A stretch of 64,000 nt of DNA from VXNE01 sp965217825 (lineage in GTDB: Bacteria; Pseudomonadota; Gammaproteobacteria; Pseudomonadales; Azotimanducaceae): positions 3,348,001 to 3,412,000 of the forward strand of contig OZ244571.1 in assembly GCA_965217825.1 (NCBI GenBank), given 5' to 3'. The translations under genes and the position numbers were made by a program. Under the pieces are notes generated by a model. The model searched no databases and was not told where the DNA came from. It saw only the letters and a list, made by a program, of their open reading frames with translations. This document shows, piece after piece, positions 25,270-34,202 of the stretch. Within the stretch, counting starts at the first letter, position 1; the number at the start of each line of letters is the position of its first letter.

Positions 25270-25662
25270 ATGCGCATCACGCTCCTGATCCAGGGTGCCC
25301 CCTACGCCTCGGACGCGCCGCGCTCGGCCCTGCGATTCGCGCAGGCCGCCGTCAGTGCCGGGCACCGGATACACCGCGCATTCTTCTATAACGACGGCGT
25401 ATACATCGCGAACGCCTTCGCCACCCCGCCCAGGGACGAAGGCGACATGGCCGCGCAATGGATCGACTTCGCCCGCAGCCACGACATCGACTTGACCATC
25501 TGCGTCGCGGCGTCGCTGCGGCGCGGCATCGTCGATGACAACGAAGCGGCGCAGTATGAACTCGCCGGCTCCAACCTCCGCGATGGCTTCGAAATTGTCG
25601 GCCTGGGGCAAATGGTCGAAGGCATGGTCGAAGGCGACCGAACGGTGACTTTCGGTGCGTAA
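25270..25662 (+). CDS. tusD: TusD/DsrE-family sulfur relay protein
   Basis: 130 residues from the ATG at 25270. The fold is DsrE-like, with the sulfur-accepting cysteine C78 in LTICVAASLRRGI, the same position as in the characterised TusD. It takes persulfide sulfur from TusA and passes it, in the TusBCD hexamer, to TusE for 2-thiouridine synthesis in tRNA. It is first in a four-gene operon and overlaps tusC by 8 bp. DsrE of sulfur oxidisers is a close relative, but no dsrAB is in view. Confidence 0.9.
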   Translation: MRITLLIQGAPYASDAPRSALRFAQAAVSAGHRIHRAFFYNDGVYIANAFATPPRDEGDMAAQWIDFARSHDIDLTICVAASLRRGIVDDNEAAQYELAGSNLRDGFEIVGLGQMVEGMVEGDRTVTFGA

Positions 25663-26005
25663 CGTGCTCTACCTGGTGCGAAAACCGCCCGGAGCGCTGG
25701 CGAACGAGATGATCGACATGATGCTCGTCTCCGGCGTCTTCGAACAACCCGCGCGCGTACTGTTCCTGGACGATGGCGTCCGTCAGCTCGCCGCTGGGCA
25801 GGACGCGTCCCTGGTCGATCGAAAGGACACGGCGAAAGCCCTGGGCGCGCTTCCCGCCTACGATGTCAAGGAACTCTTCGCCCACGCCGGAAGTCTCGCC
25901 GCGCGCGGCATCGAGCCGGACGACATGGCTATCGACGCGCGCATTGTCGATGACGACGACGTCGCCGGGCTGCTTCATACGGCGGATGTCGTGGTGACAG
26001 ACTGA
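25655..26005 (+). CDS. tusC: TusC/DsrF-family sulfur relay protein
   Basis: 116 residues from a GTG. The DsrE-like fold has no catalytic cysteine, as usual for TusC: LYLVRKPPGALANEMIDMML, then VLFLDDGVRQLAAGQD. It is a structural subunit of TusBCD. The start lies inside the end of tusD, and tusB begins one base after its stop. Confidence 0.88.
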   Translation: MRNVLYLVRKPPGALANEMIDMMLVSGVFEQPARVLFLDDGVRQLAAGQDASLVDRKDTAKALGALPAYDVKELFAHAGSLAARGIEPDDMAIDARIVDDDDVAGLLHTADVVVTD

Positions 26006-26006
26006 C

Positions 26007-26267
26007 ATGTCGCTGGTGCACCTGGTCAGCCGGGCAAGCGCCCTCGACGCCTGCCTGCGCTACGTCGGCCCCGACGATGCCGTGCTGCTGTTCGCAGACG
26101 GCGTCTACGCGGCGGCGGCGGCGCGCGCGGCGAAAGCTGTAGTAGCAGCCGTCGAAGACGACGCGGCCGCCCGGGGCATTCGTATCGAACCGCCCGTGAA
26201 GGCCGTCGGCTACGACGGTTTCGTGGATCTCGTGGTCGCGCACGATGCGAGCGTCACATGGCCGTGA
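26007..26267 (+). CDS. tusB: TusB/DsrH-family sulfur relay protein
   Basis: 86 residues (MSLVHLVSRASALDACLRYV at the N terminus, with DAVLLFADGVYAAA following). It is the small third subunit of the TusBCD hexamer. The gene overlaps tusE by 10 bp, so translation is coupled through the whole operon. Confidence 0.87.
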   Translation: MSLVHLVSRASALDACLRYVGPDDAVLLFADGVYAAAAARAAKAVVAAVEDDAAARGIRIEPPVKAVGYDGFVDLVVAHDASVTWP

Positions 26268-26581
26268 CCAGCCCCGCGCTCGATTCCGACGGCTACCTGA
26301 AGGACCTGTCCGAATGGTCGGAAGACCTCGCCCGGGAACTCGCGGGCCGCATGGATGTCGCCTTGACCCGCGACCACTGGCGCGTGATCGATATGGTGCG
26401 CGAATTCCATGCCGAGACAGGCGTGGCGCCCGCCATGCGTCCGCTTGTGAAACTCGCGCGTCTCCGGCTCGGCGACGAATTCGGTTCGAGCATCGCGCTG
26501 ATGCAGTTGTTTCCCGGCAATCCGGCCAAGCTCATCGCCAAGATCGGCGGCCTGCCGCGACCAACGAACTGCGACGTATAG
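26258..26581 (+). CDS. tusE: TusE/DsrC-family sulfur carrier
   Basis: 107 residues. The family signature DGYLKDLSEWSEDLARELA opens the protein, and GGLPRPTNCDV closes it. The only conserved cysteine is C105 in the flexible C-terminal arm, so it is TusE-like rather than a two-cysteine DsrC. In the family the cysteine is normally the penultimate residue. Here two residues follow it, which is slightly unusual. It would receive sulfur from TusBCD and deliver it to the tRNA thiolase MnmA. Confidence 0.88.
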   Translation: MAVTSPALDSDGYLKDLSEWSEDLARELAGRMDVALTRDHWRVIDMVREFHAETGVAPAMRPLVKLARLRLGDEFGSSIALMQLFPGNPAKLIAKIGGLPRPTNCDV

Positions 26582-26600
26582 GCAGTTCACCGAATCATAT

Positions 26601-26630
26601 GGAAAAGTCCGCTAAAACAGCGGACTTTCC
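26601..26630. terminator. hairpin terminator between convergent tusE and cysG
   Basis: AAAGTCCGCT/AGCGGACTTT form a perfect 10-bp stem with loop AAAAC (26604-26628), 20 bp past tusE and just past the cysG stop. Short A/T flanks on both sides suit bidirectional termination. Confidence 0.8.
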
Positions 26631-26643
26631 AATATAGAAGAAA

Positions 26644-28014
26644 CTATCGAGGCCGGCCGAGCTGCGCGCGCAGGTCGACCACGCGACCGATGATCGTCGT
26701 TGTCGGCCCCGGCAGGTCGGCTTCCTCCACCGCCTGCGCGAGGCTTGATATGGGCGCCGCCACGACGGCCTGGTCTTCGAGCGTCCCCCGGGAAATCGTC
26801 GCCGACGGCGTTTGCGGATCCATGCCGTGCTCGACAAGCCGCGCCGAGAGTTGCCGCAACCCTACAAGTCCCATGTAGACGACCAGCGTCTGATCCGGCT
26901 TCGCCAGTTCCGGCCAGTCGAGATTGACGACATCGTCCCGCAGATGGCCGGTGACGAACCGGACGGACTGCGCCCAGTCGCGATGGGTCAGCGGTATGCC
27001 GGCGTACGCCGCGCATCCGAGCGCGGCGGTAATGCCGGGAATGACCTCGAAGTCGACGCTGTGTCGGCGCAGTGTCTCGATCTCTTCGCCGCCGCGGCCG
27101 AAGATGAACGGATCCCCGCCCTTGAGGCGCGCCACCCGCCGGCCTCGACGCGCATCGCCGAGCAGGAGTGCGTTGATGTCCGCCTGCCGCGCGCCGGCGA
27201 AGGCGCGACGCTTGCCGACGTAGACGCGTTCCGCGTCGCGACGGCACAGTTCCAGCACCCCGGCCGAGACGAGATTGTCATAGTAGACGACGTCCGCCCG
27301 CTGCAACGCGCGCAGCGCTTTCAAGGTGAGGAGGTCCGGGTCGCCCGGACCCGCGCCCACCAGCGACACGAAGCCTTCCGCGGCCCCTCCCGATGCGAGC
27401 CGCTCAAGTTCCGCGTCCGCCGCCTGTTCGTTGCCGTCGGTAATCAGCGCGGGAACATTACCGTCCAGAGCGTTCTCCCACAAACGGCGCCGCGCATCGA
27501 TATCCGGTACCGCCGCCCGCACGCGCGCGCGTCGTCCACCGAGGAATTCAGCCAGTCGTCCGGTAGCGGCCGGCAGCAGGGTTTCGATCTGTTCCCGGAT
27601 GCGCCGCGCCAGCGTTGGCGATGCGCCGCCGGTCGAGACCGCGACTGTCACCGGGCCGCGGTCCACGATGCTGGGAAAGATCGCGGTACACAAGGCCGGA
27701 TTGTCCACCGTATTGATCAGCACGCGACGTTCACGGCACGCCGCGAACGCCCTGCGGTTGACGTCGGCGTTGCCGGTCGCCGCGATCACGAGCAACCGAC
27801 CCCGGACATCGGTCTCCTGAAATTCGCGCAGCGCCACCTCGAATCCGTGTCGCTCCGCAAGTTCGGCCGCGCTCGCGCCGAGAAGCGGCGCGACGACGCT
27901 TACCCGCGCGCCGACGTCGATCAGCGACTGGATTTTTCGCGCCGCCACCGCGCCACCGCCGATGACCAGGCAGGGCTGGTCCGAGAGGTCCAGGAACAAC
28001 GGCAACCGTTTCAC
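26644..28014 (-). CDS. cysG: siroheme synthase (multifunctional CysG)
   Basis: 456 residues in two parts. Residues 1-205 are precorrin-2 dehydrogenase/ferrochelatase with the NAD-binding loop IGGGAVAARK at 18-27. Residues about 215-456 are uroporphyrinogen-III methyltransferase with VGAGPGDPDLLTLKALRAL, YYDNLVS and VRLKGGDPFIFGRG-type motifs. It makes siroheme for sulfite or nitrite reductase. The start overlaps the serS stop by 4 bp, so it is the last gene of the ftsK-lolA-rarA-serS-cysG run. Its closeness to tusDCBE recalls sulfur-metabolism clusters. Confidence 0.95.
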   Translation of the reverse strand: MKRLPLFLDLSDQPCLVIGGGAVAARKIQSLIDVGARVSVVAPLLGASAAELAERHGFEVALREFQETDVRGRLLVIAATGNADVNRRAFAACRERRVLINTVDNPALCTAIFPSIVDRGPVTVAVSTGGASPTLARRIREQIETLLPAATGRLAEFLGGRRARVRAAVPDIDARRRLWENALDGNVPALITDGNEQAADAELERLASGGAAEGFVSLVGAGPGDPDLLTLKALRALQRADVVYYDNLVSAGVLELCRRDAERVYVGKRRAFAGARQADINALLLGDARRGRRVARLKGGDPFIFGRGGEEIETLRRHSVDFEVIPGITAALGCAAYAGIPLTHRDWAQSVRFVTGHLRDDVVNLDWPELAKPDQTLVVYMGLVGLRQLSARLVEHGMDPQTPSATISRGTLEDQAVVAAPISSLAQAVEEADLPGPTTTIIGRVVDLRAQLGRPR

Positions 28015-29285
28015 GGTCTGTCGAACCGTAGCCTCGTAGTCCCGGCCATGTACGGTTGCAGCGCCTGTGGCACGCGCACGGCGCCGTCGCCCTCCTGGTG
28101 ATTCTCAAGCAACGCGATCAGGGTCCGCCCCACCGCCAGGCCGGAGCCGTTCAGCGTATGCACGAACGCCGTCCCGTCCGCCGTGCGGTAGCGCGCCATC
28201 ATGCGCCGCGCCTGGAAGTCGCGGTAGTTGCTGCACGAGGAGATTTCCCGATAGCGGTTCTGGCCAGGCAACCAGACTTCGAGATCGATCGTCTTGGCCG
28301 CGGCAAAGCCCAGGTCGCCGCCGCAAAGCACCACCGCTCGATACGGCAGTTGGAGTCGCTGCAGGACCGCTTCGGCGTGCGACGTGAGTTCCTCCAGCGT
28401 ATCCCAGGAACACTCCGGTTCCACGACCTGCACGAGTTCCACCTTGTCGAACTGGTGCAGGCGAATGATGCCCCGGGTGTCCTTGCCGTAGGTGCCCGCC
28501 TCGCGGCGAAAGCACGGCGTGTGCGCAACGTAGCGCAGCGGTAGCGCGTCGGCCCCCAGTATCGTGTCGCGAATCACGTTCGTGACCGGAACCTCGGCGG
28601 TGGGGATGAGATAGTAGTTCTCGTCTCCACGAACGCCGAACTGCTCCACTTCGAACTTTGGTAGCTGCCCCGTGCCTTTCAGCGCGTCGGCGTTGACGAT
28701 GTACGGAACGTAGAGTTCCTCGTAGCCGTGCTCCCGGGTATGCATCTCCAGCATGAACGCCGCCAGCGCCCGGTGCAGGCGCGCCAGGTCGCCGGACATG
28801 ATCGAGAATCGCGCGCCCGAGATCCGCGCGGCGGCGGCAAAGTCCAACGCGCTGCCCGCGAGGTCGACGTGATCCAGCGGTTCGAAGTCGAATGCCGGCA
28901 GATCGCCCCAGGATCGAATCTCGACGTTGTCGTCCTCGCTGTCTCCCGCGGGCACGGACGCGTCGGGCAGGTTCGGTATGCCTTCGAGGAAGCTGTCGAA
29001 TTCCCGGCGCAGCGCGTCGAAACGCGCACGCGCCTGGTCGAGGCGACGTCCGAGATCTCCCACTTCGGCAATGCGGGGCGCTATGTCCTCGCCCCTCGCC
29101 TTGGCCGCGCCGATGGCCCTCGAGCGGGCGTTGCGCTCTGCCTGCAGCTCTTCGGTTTGCTCTTGCAGCGCCTTGCGGTCCGTCTCCAGCGCCTCGAAGC
29201 GATCCAGCGGGAAATCGAACCCCCGGACCTTCAGGGCATCGCGCACCTCAACCGCGTGGCGCCGCAGGTAATTGCGATCCAGCAT
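28011..29285 (-). CDS. serS: seryl-tRNA synthetase
   Basis: 424 residues, the normal length. The N-terminal coiled-coil tRNA-binding arm spans about 30-105. The class II catalytic core has motif 2 in CFRREAGTYGKDTRGIIRLH and motif 3 in NGSGLAVGRTLIALLEN. It charges tRNA-Ser and tRNA-Sec. Its start touches the rarA stop (one shared base), and its stop overlaps cysG. Confidence 0.97.
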   Translation of the reverse strand: MLDRNYLRRHAVEVRDALKVRGFDFPLDRFEALETDRKALQEQTEELQAERNARSRAIGAAKARGEDIAPRIAEVGDLGRRLDQARARFDALRREFDSFLEGIPNLPDASVPAGDSEDDNVEIRSWGDLPAFDFEPLDHVDLAGSALDFAAAARISGARFSIMSGDLARLHRALAAFMLEMHTREHGYEELYVPYIVNADALKGTGQLPKFEVEQFGVRGDENYYLIPTAEVPVTNVIRDTILGADALPLRYVAHTPCFRREAGTYGKDTRGIIRLHQFDKVELVQVVEPECSWDTLEELTSHAEAVLQRLQLPYRAVVLCGGDLGFAAAKTIDLEVWLPGQNRYREISSCSNYRDFQARRMMARYRTADGTAFVHTLNGSGLAVGRTLIALLENHQEGDGAVRVPQALQPYMAGTTRLRFDRP

Positions 29286-30634
29286 TACTCTTCGCTCGAC
29301 CGGCTCGCGTCCGGCGTCCTTCCTTTCTCTCCAACCGCGTCTTGGCGCCCGCGGGCCGGCCGCGAATGGTCCAGCTCGCGTAGTGTAGCCAATCTGTCGG
29401 CGATATTGCCCTCGATGCCGCGTTTGCGGGGCCGATAGAAGCGCACGTCCTCCATCTCGTCCGGCAAGTAACGCTCGCCGGCGGCGTACGCGCCCGGTTC
29501 GTCGTGCGCATAGCGGTATCCCTTGCCGTGGCCGAGTTCCGCCATGAGGCGCGTCGGCGCATTGCGAAACCGCGCGGGGACGGGGTAGCTCGGATGCGTC
29601 GCGACGAATTCCCGCGCCGCGCCGAAAGCCTCGTTCACCGCATTGCTCTTAGGCAAGCTGGCGAGATAGACGACCGCCTGCGCCAGCGCCAGCTCGCCTT
29701 CGGGCGATCCCAGGCGGTGATAGGCATCCCACGCCGTGAGCGCCAACTGCAGCGCGCGCGGATCGGCCGTGCCGATGTCCTCGGTCGCCATGCGCGCTAC
29801 GCGTCGCGCAATGTAGAGGGGATCGCAACCCCCGTCGAGCATGCGCGCGAGCCAATACAGCGCGGCATCGGGCGAACTCCCGCGCACCGCCTTGTGCAGG
29901 GCGGAAATCTGGTCGTAGAACGCATCCCCGCGCTTGTCGAAACCGCGATAGCTCTGGCCGGCGGCGAACTCCACGTGCTCCGCGGTGATGGTGCCGTCGC
30001 CAACCTGCGCCGCAATCTCAAGGGTGTTGAGTACGCGGCGCGCGTCGCCGTCGCCGTTCGCGACGAGATTGCGAAACGCTTCCGGCTCGATATCGATGCC
30101 TTCGAATTCGCGCGCGAGCGCGCGGCGCGCCAGAGTCGCCAGGTCCTCGGCCGTCAGCGGCTTCAACACGTACACCCGCGTGCGCGAAAGCAGTGCGGAA
30201 TTCACTTCGAACGACGGATTTTCCGTCGTCGCACCGATGAAGACGATGGTCCCCTGCTCCACATGCGGCAGGAACGCGTCCTGCTGCGCCTTGTTGAACC
30301 GGTGCACTTCGTCGATGAACAGAACAGTGGGCGTGTCGGGGTGCGCCCTCGCGTCGGCGATGGCCGCCCGCACATCCCGCACGCCCGCGAGCACCGCCGA
30401 CAGGCTGGTCCAGCGCGTGCCAGCGGCGTCCGCCAGGATCTTGGCCAACGTCGTCTTGCCGGTTCCAGGGGGACCCCACATGATCATCGACGCGACCCGA
30501 CGCGACGCCGCCAGACGCGCAAGCGGACGACCGGGCCCCAGCAAGTGCGCCTGGCCGACGAACTCATCGAGACGCGACGGTCGCATGCGCGCCGCCAGCG
30601 GCGCGTCAGCGAGCGGAACTTCGGGCGGGGACAT
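29285..30634 (-). CDS. rarA: replication-associated recombination protein A (AAA+ ATPase)
   Basis: 449 residues. Walker A GPPGTGKTTLAKIL (about 53-66), Walker B VLFIDEVHRFNKAQQD, sensor 1 GATTENPSFEVNSALLSR, and the C-terminal tetramerisation domain with PEGELALAQAVVYLA. It acts at stalled replication forks. The first codons overlap the lolA end by 29 bp, the usual arrangement in gammaproteobacteria. Confidence 0.95.
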   Translation of the reverse strand: MSPPEVPLADAPLAARMRPSRLDEFVGQAHLLGPGRPLARLAASRRVASMIMWGPPGTGKTTLAKILADAAGTRWTSLSAVLAGVRDVRAAIADARAHPDTPTVLFIDEVHRFNKAQQDAFLPHVEQGTIVFIGATTENPSFEVNSALLSRTRVYVLKPLTAEDLATLARRALAREFEGIDIEPEAFRNLVANGDGDARRVLNTLEIAAQVGDGTITAEHVEFAAGQSYRGFDKRGDAFYDQISALHKAVRGSSPDAALYWLARMLDGGCDPLYIARRVARMATEDIGTADPRALQLALTAWDAYHRLGSPEGELALAQAVVYLASLPKSNAVNEAFGAAREFVATHPSYPVPARFRNAPTRLMAELGHGKGYRYAHDEPGAYAAGERYLPDEMEDVRFYRPRKRGIEGNIADRLATLRELDHSRPARGRQDAVGEKGRTPDASRSSEE

Positions 30635-31289
30635 CGCCGATCACATCGACATCATCGGGAATGTGGAAATCGAATACGCCGGGCGCCGGCGCGGGGCGCA
30701 AAGTCGGGTTCCTGAACGCCACGCGCGTCTCCTGATCGAGATGATCGACGATCACGATGCCGACCAGCAGCGCGACGGGCATCGCCTCCGCACGCTCCTG
30801 TTGCCCGCCGGTCGCGTATGTCGGTTGCGGCGCGAACCTGAGGTGAATCCGGCGGTACAGCGCTTCCTCGTCCCGGGGATGCAGCGTAAACGACACGTCT
30901 TCCTCCTTGACAACGGTGAATGTCGATTCCAGGGCGTCCATCGAACCGATCAGCAGGCGCGCAGGCGTCCCCCGGAGCGTCTCGTCAAGGGGCTGGACGG
31001 TGACCTGCGCCAGGTCGGCGTCGAACACGTAGACCGTCGTGCCGTCGGTGACAACGACCTGGCTGTACGGCGCGACCACCTCCCAGCGGAAACGTCCCGG
31101 TCGCTGCAGCCGCATCGTCCCCGTCGCCGTTTGCAGCAACCGTCCGCGCCCATCGACCACCACTTGCTCGAACTGCGCGGCATACTCGCGCATGGGCGCG
31201 AGCAATTCGCGCAAAGCGGCGGAATCGGCGGTCGGCGCGGCAGCGACCACGGCGGCCGCGACGATGGCGGGCAATTCCATGCCGATCAC
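30606..31289 (-). CDS. lolA: outer-membrane lipoprotein carrier protein LolA
   Basis: 227 residues with a short N-terminal signal sequence (PAIVAAAVVAAAPTA). The LolA half-barrel follows: YAAQFEQVVVDGRGRLLQTA, then RPGRFRWEVVAPYSQVVVTD. It carries lipoproteins through the periplasm to the outer membrane, relevant to the several lipoproteins encoded at 42-54 kb. It begins 3 bp after the ftsK stop and overlaps rarA by 29 bp. Confidence 0.93.
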   Translation of the reverse strand: MIGMELPAIVAAAVVAAAPTADSAALRELLAPMREYAAQFEQVVVDGRGRLLQTATGTMRLQRPGRFRWEVVAPYSQVVVTDGTTVYVFDADLAQVTVQPLDETLRGTPARLLIGSMDALESTFTVVKEEDVSFTLHPRDEEALYRRIHLRFAPQPTYATGGQQERAEAMPVALLVGIVIVDHLDQETRVAFRNPTLRPAPAPGVFDFHIPDDVDVIGDVPARSSAR

Positions 31290-31292
31290 GCG

Positions 31293-33566
31293 TCAGCGCT
31301 TCTCGCCATGGTCCGGGACGAGGACCTGGCGGCTGCCGTTGCTATCCATCCCGCTGACCATCCCCGCGGCCTCCATCGTCTCGATCAGGCGCGCGGCGCG
31401 GTTGTAACCGATGCGGAGCTTGCGCTGCACAGCCGAGATCGAAGCCCGGCGCGTCTCCAGCACATGCGCGACCGCCTCGTCGTACAGTTCGTCCGACTGT
31501 TCGACATCGCTGTCGCCGACGACGGAGAGCGCACCACCTGCCGCGGTTTTGAGCACCTCGGTACGGTAGTCCGGCGCGCCGCGCTCTTTCCAGTCCGCGA
31601 CGACGGAGTGCACTTCCTCGTCCGAGACGAACGCGCCATGCACTCGCACCGGAATGCTGGTGCCCGGCGGCAGAAAAAGCATGTCGCCGTAGCCCAGCAA
31701 CTGCTCCGCGCCGCCCTGGTCGAGGATCGTGCGCGAGTCGACGCGGCTCGCTACCTGGTAGCTCATGCGCGCCGGGATATTCGCCTTGATCAGTCCCGTG
31801 ATGACATCCACCGAAGGCCTTTGCGTGGCGAGAACCAGGTGAATCCCCGCCGCTCTCGCCTTCTGCGCCACGCGGGCGATGAGCTGATCGACCTTCTTTC
31901 CGACGATCATCATCAGGTCCGCGAACTCGTCGATGACGACCACGATCACGGGTTCTATCGGCAACGGCGGCGCATCGGTATCCGAGTGCTCCGGCCACAG
32001 TGGATCGGGGATGGGTCTACCGGTTCGCTCCGCTTCTTCGATCCACCGGTTGTAGCCTTCCAGGCTGCGCACGCCGAGCGCCGACATCAGGCGATAGCGG
32101 CGCTCCATTTCTCCCACGCACCAGTTCAACGCCGTCGCCGCGTCCTTCATGTCCGTCACGACCGGAGTCAGGAGGTGCGGAATGCCCTCGTAGACCGAGA
32201 GTTCCAGCATTTTCGGGTCGACCAGGATCAGGCGCAGTTCCTCCGGGGTCGCCTTGTACAGCATGGACAACAACATGGTGTTAACACCCACGGACTTGCC
32301 CGAACCGGTGGTGCCGGCAATCAGCAGATGCGGCATCTTCGCAATATCGGCGATGACGCTATCGCCGGAAATATCCTTGCCGAGCGCCAACGTCAGCGGC
32401 GAATCCGCGCGCTGATAGACGTCGGACGCCAGCACTTCGCGCAGGCGTACTGTTTCGCGATGCTGGTTCGGAATCTCGATGCCGACCACCGTCTTGCCTG
32501 GAATGACCTCGACGATCCTCACGCTGATGACGGCGAGCGAACGCGCGAGGTCCTTGGCCAGCGACGTGATGCGGCTCACTTTCACGCCGGCGGCGGGCTG
32601 CACCTCGAATCGCGTCACCACGGGACCCGGCAGGACCGACTCGACCGTCGCCTCAATGCCGAAGTCGGCGAGCTTGACCTCGAGCAGGCGCGACATGTCC
32701 TCTATGTTCTGATCGGAGAAACCGCCGCGCCCGGGAGCCTCCTCCCTATCCAGGAGATCCAGATCGGGCATCCGCGCCACGGGCGTCTCGGATTGTGCCG
32801 GCGCGCCGCCGACATCGACCGTCGGCGGCTGCATCGCGTCGGTCTTCGCCGCGGCCGCCTTCCTTCGTCGGCTGGCGGTAACGCGAGGCGAGCGGTTCTT
32901 CGGCGACACCGCAACGCGCCGCGTCTCCGGCTCGACCGCCGCCACCCTTTTCCACAACGACCGCGCCATCCCTGCGGCGGCATCGACCGCCGCCACCACC
33001 ATGCGAGCCACCTTGTGCACGCCCTTGCCGGTGGCTTCTGCGACGGCGATCCACGAAAACCCGAGGGCCGCCTGCGCCCCGATCAGCATCACGGCTACCG
33101 CGATCAATGTGAGGCCGACCCAACCCAACACCGGCAATCCCGTCGAAGCCAGTCCTTCGCCGACGACGCCGCCAGGCCCCGCCGGCAGCACCGTCGTCGG
33201 CGCAACGTGCAGCCGCGCAAGGACACAGGCCGACACAACCACCGCCAGCCAACCGCAAAAGCGGATACTGAACAGCGGCAACGTCCAGGGTTCGCGCGCG
33301 GGACGCAACACCATTACGCCCGCGATCGCGAGCGCCAGCGGCAACAGGTAGGAGATGCGTCCGAACAGGAGAAGGATGATGTCGGCGGCGAACGCGCCGC
33401 TCCTGCCGACAAGATTGGATACCGCGAGATCGGTGCCGGAGAAGCTCCATGCGGGGTCATCCGGCGAATAGGACACAATGGCGAGAAAGATGTAGACGGA
33501 CAGCGCCAGCAGTACAACGAGCGCGATTTCCCGCACGGGCAACGCGGTGGTGCGAGACTCGGCCAA
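31293..33566 (-). CDS. ftsK: DNA translocase FtsK
   Basis: 757 residues. Four or five N-terminal membrane helices (to about 175) are followed by a short linker, an alpha domain, and the RecA-like motor with Walker A AGTTGSGKSVGVNTML and Walker B VIVVVIDEFADLMMIVGKKV. A C-terminal winged-helix gamma domain (SISAVQRKLRIGYNRAARLI) reads polarity sequences on the chromosome. It pumps DNA at the division septum and activates XerCD. The linker is short compared with the enteric protein, as in many other gammaproteobacteria. The gene heads the operon. Confidence 0.96.
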   Translation of the reverse strand: MAESRTTALPVREIALVVLLALSVYIFLAIVSYSPDDPAWSFSGTDLAVSNLVGRSGAFAADIILLLFGRISYLLPLALAIAGVMVLRPAREPWTLPLFSIRFCGWLAVVVSACVLARLHVAPTTVLPAGPGGVVGEGLASTGLPVLGWVGLTLIAVAVMLIGAQAALGFSWIAVAEATGKGVHKVARMVVAAVDAAAGMARSLWKRVAAVEPETRRVAVSPKNRSPRVTASRRRKAAAAKTDAMQPPTVDVGGAPAQSETPVARMPDLDLLDREEAPGRGGFSDQNIEDMSRLLEVKLADFGIEATVESVLPGPVVTRFEVQPAAGVKVSRITSLAKDLARSLAVISVRIVEVIPGKTVVGIEIPNQHRETVRLREVLASDVYQRADSPLTLALGKDISGDSVIADIAKMPHLLIAGTTGSGKSVGVNTMLLSMLYKATPEELRLILVDPKMLELSVYEGIPHLLTPVVTDMKDAATALNWCVGEMERRYRLMSALGVRSLEGYNRWIEEAERTGRPIPDPLWPEHSDTDAPPLPIEPVIVVVIDEFADLMMIVGKKVDQLIARVAQKARAAGIHLVLATQRPSVDVITGLIKANIPARMSYQVASRVDSRTILDQGGAEQLLGYGDMLFLPPGTSIPVRVHGAFVSDEEVHSVVADWKERGAPDYRTEVLKTAAGGALSVVGDSDVEQSDELYDEAVAHVLETRRASISAVQRKLRIGYNRAARLIETMEAAGMVSGMDSNGSRQVLVPDHGEKR

Positions 33567-33668
33567 ATCATTCCTCGCGGCGGCGCAAAGCGGTATTTTA
33601 CTCCCTTCGCGCGCCTCTTGGGGATTCGCTATGGCGTTCGGCGATGGGCGGCACCATCTTCAACGGTT

Positions 33669-34202
33669 TCATTCCCAGGTCCATTCCCCGTCGACGCATC
33701 GGTACCTTGCCGAACCGATGACCAAATCTCCCTCCTCGAGAAGGACCGGCGTGTCTGCGGATGCCTCGACCTCCAGGGGCGAAGGACAGGACGGTTCGCC
33801 ATCCCAGAAGAATTCCGCGCGAACCAGGTCGGCGGCGACGCAGATCTCCGCGCGGTCCTGTCGTCCCGGCCCGCCAAACGGACCGACCAGCAGCAGCGAG
33901 CGCCCACAGTCCCGTTGGGGGCCGGTCTCCCCGCTCGCCGCTTCATCCGCCGGCAAGTCGACCCTCGCGGAGGGTTGCGTATCGCGCGCGGGCCGTCGCT
34001 CCGTTGGCGGGACATCGAGTTCGATGTTCGTCAGCATGATCGCAAGGACCAACGCGATGGCAATGGTGAAGGCGGCGCCCGCCATGAGCGCAACCGCCCA
34101 GCGACGAGTCGCCCGACGGGCTTTCCTCAGGACTCTGGCGTCGACGTCAGCCGGCGAGGTCTCGTCGGACCGATAGGTCTTGTCGAACCAGTCTTCAGAC
34201 AT
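33669..34202 (-). CDS. membrane protein, probable anti-sigma factor partner
   Basis: 177 residues: a cytoplasmic N-terminal segment with KARRATRRW, one membrane helix (ALMAGAAFTIAIALVLAIML, about 38-57), and a periplasmic domain with four cysteines that could form two disulfides. It overlaps the ECF sigma gene by 8 bp, the usual layout for a sigma/anti-sigma pair. It lacks a recognisable zinc-finger (ZAS) motif, so the anti-sigma role is inferred from position and topology alone. Confidence 0.5.
   Translation of the reverse strand: MSEDWFDKTYRSDETSPADVDARVLRKARRATRRWAVALMAGAAFTIAIALVLAIMLTNIELDVPPTERRPARDTQPSARVDLPADEAASGETGPQRDCGRSLLLVGPFGGPGRQDRAEICVAADLVRAEFFWDGEPSCPSPLEVEASADTPVLLEEGDLVIGSARYRCVDGEWTWE

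Noticed and set aside
25270..28014. Dissimilatory dsr sulfur-oxidation locus
   Set aside because: The DsrC-like protein has only one conserved cysteine and no dsrAB, dsrMKJOP or dsrL is present; fits tRNA thiolation (tus).
26812..28101. 429-residue plus-strand open frame
   Set aside because: Antisense to cysG and the end of serS, both of which are certain.
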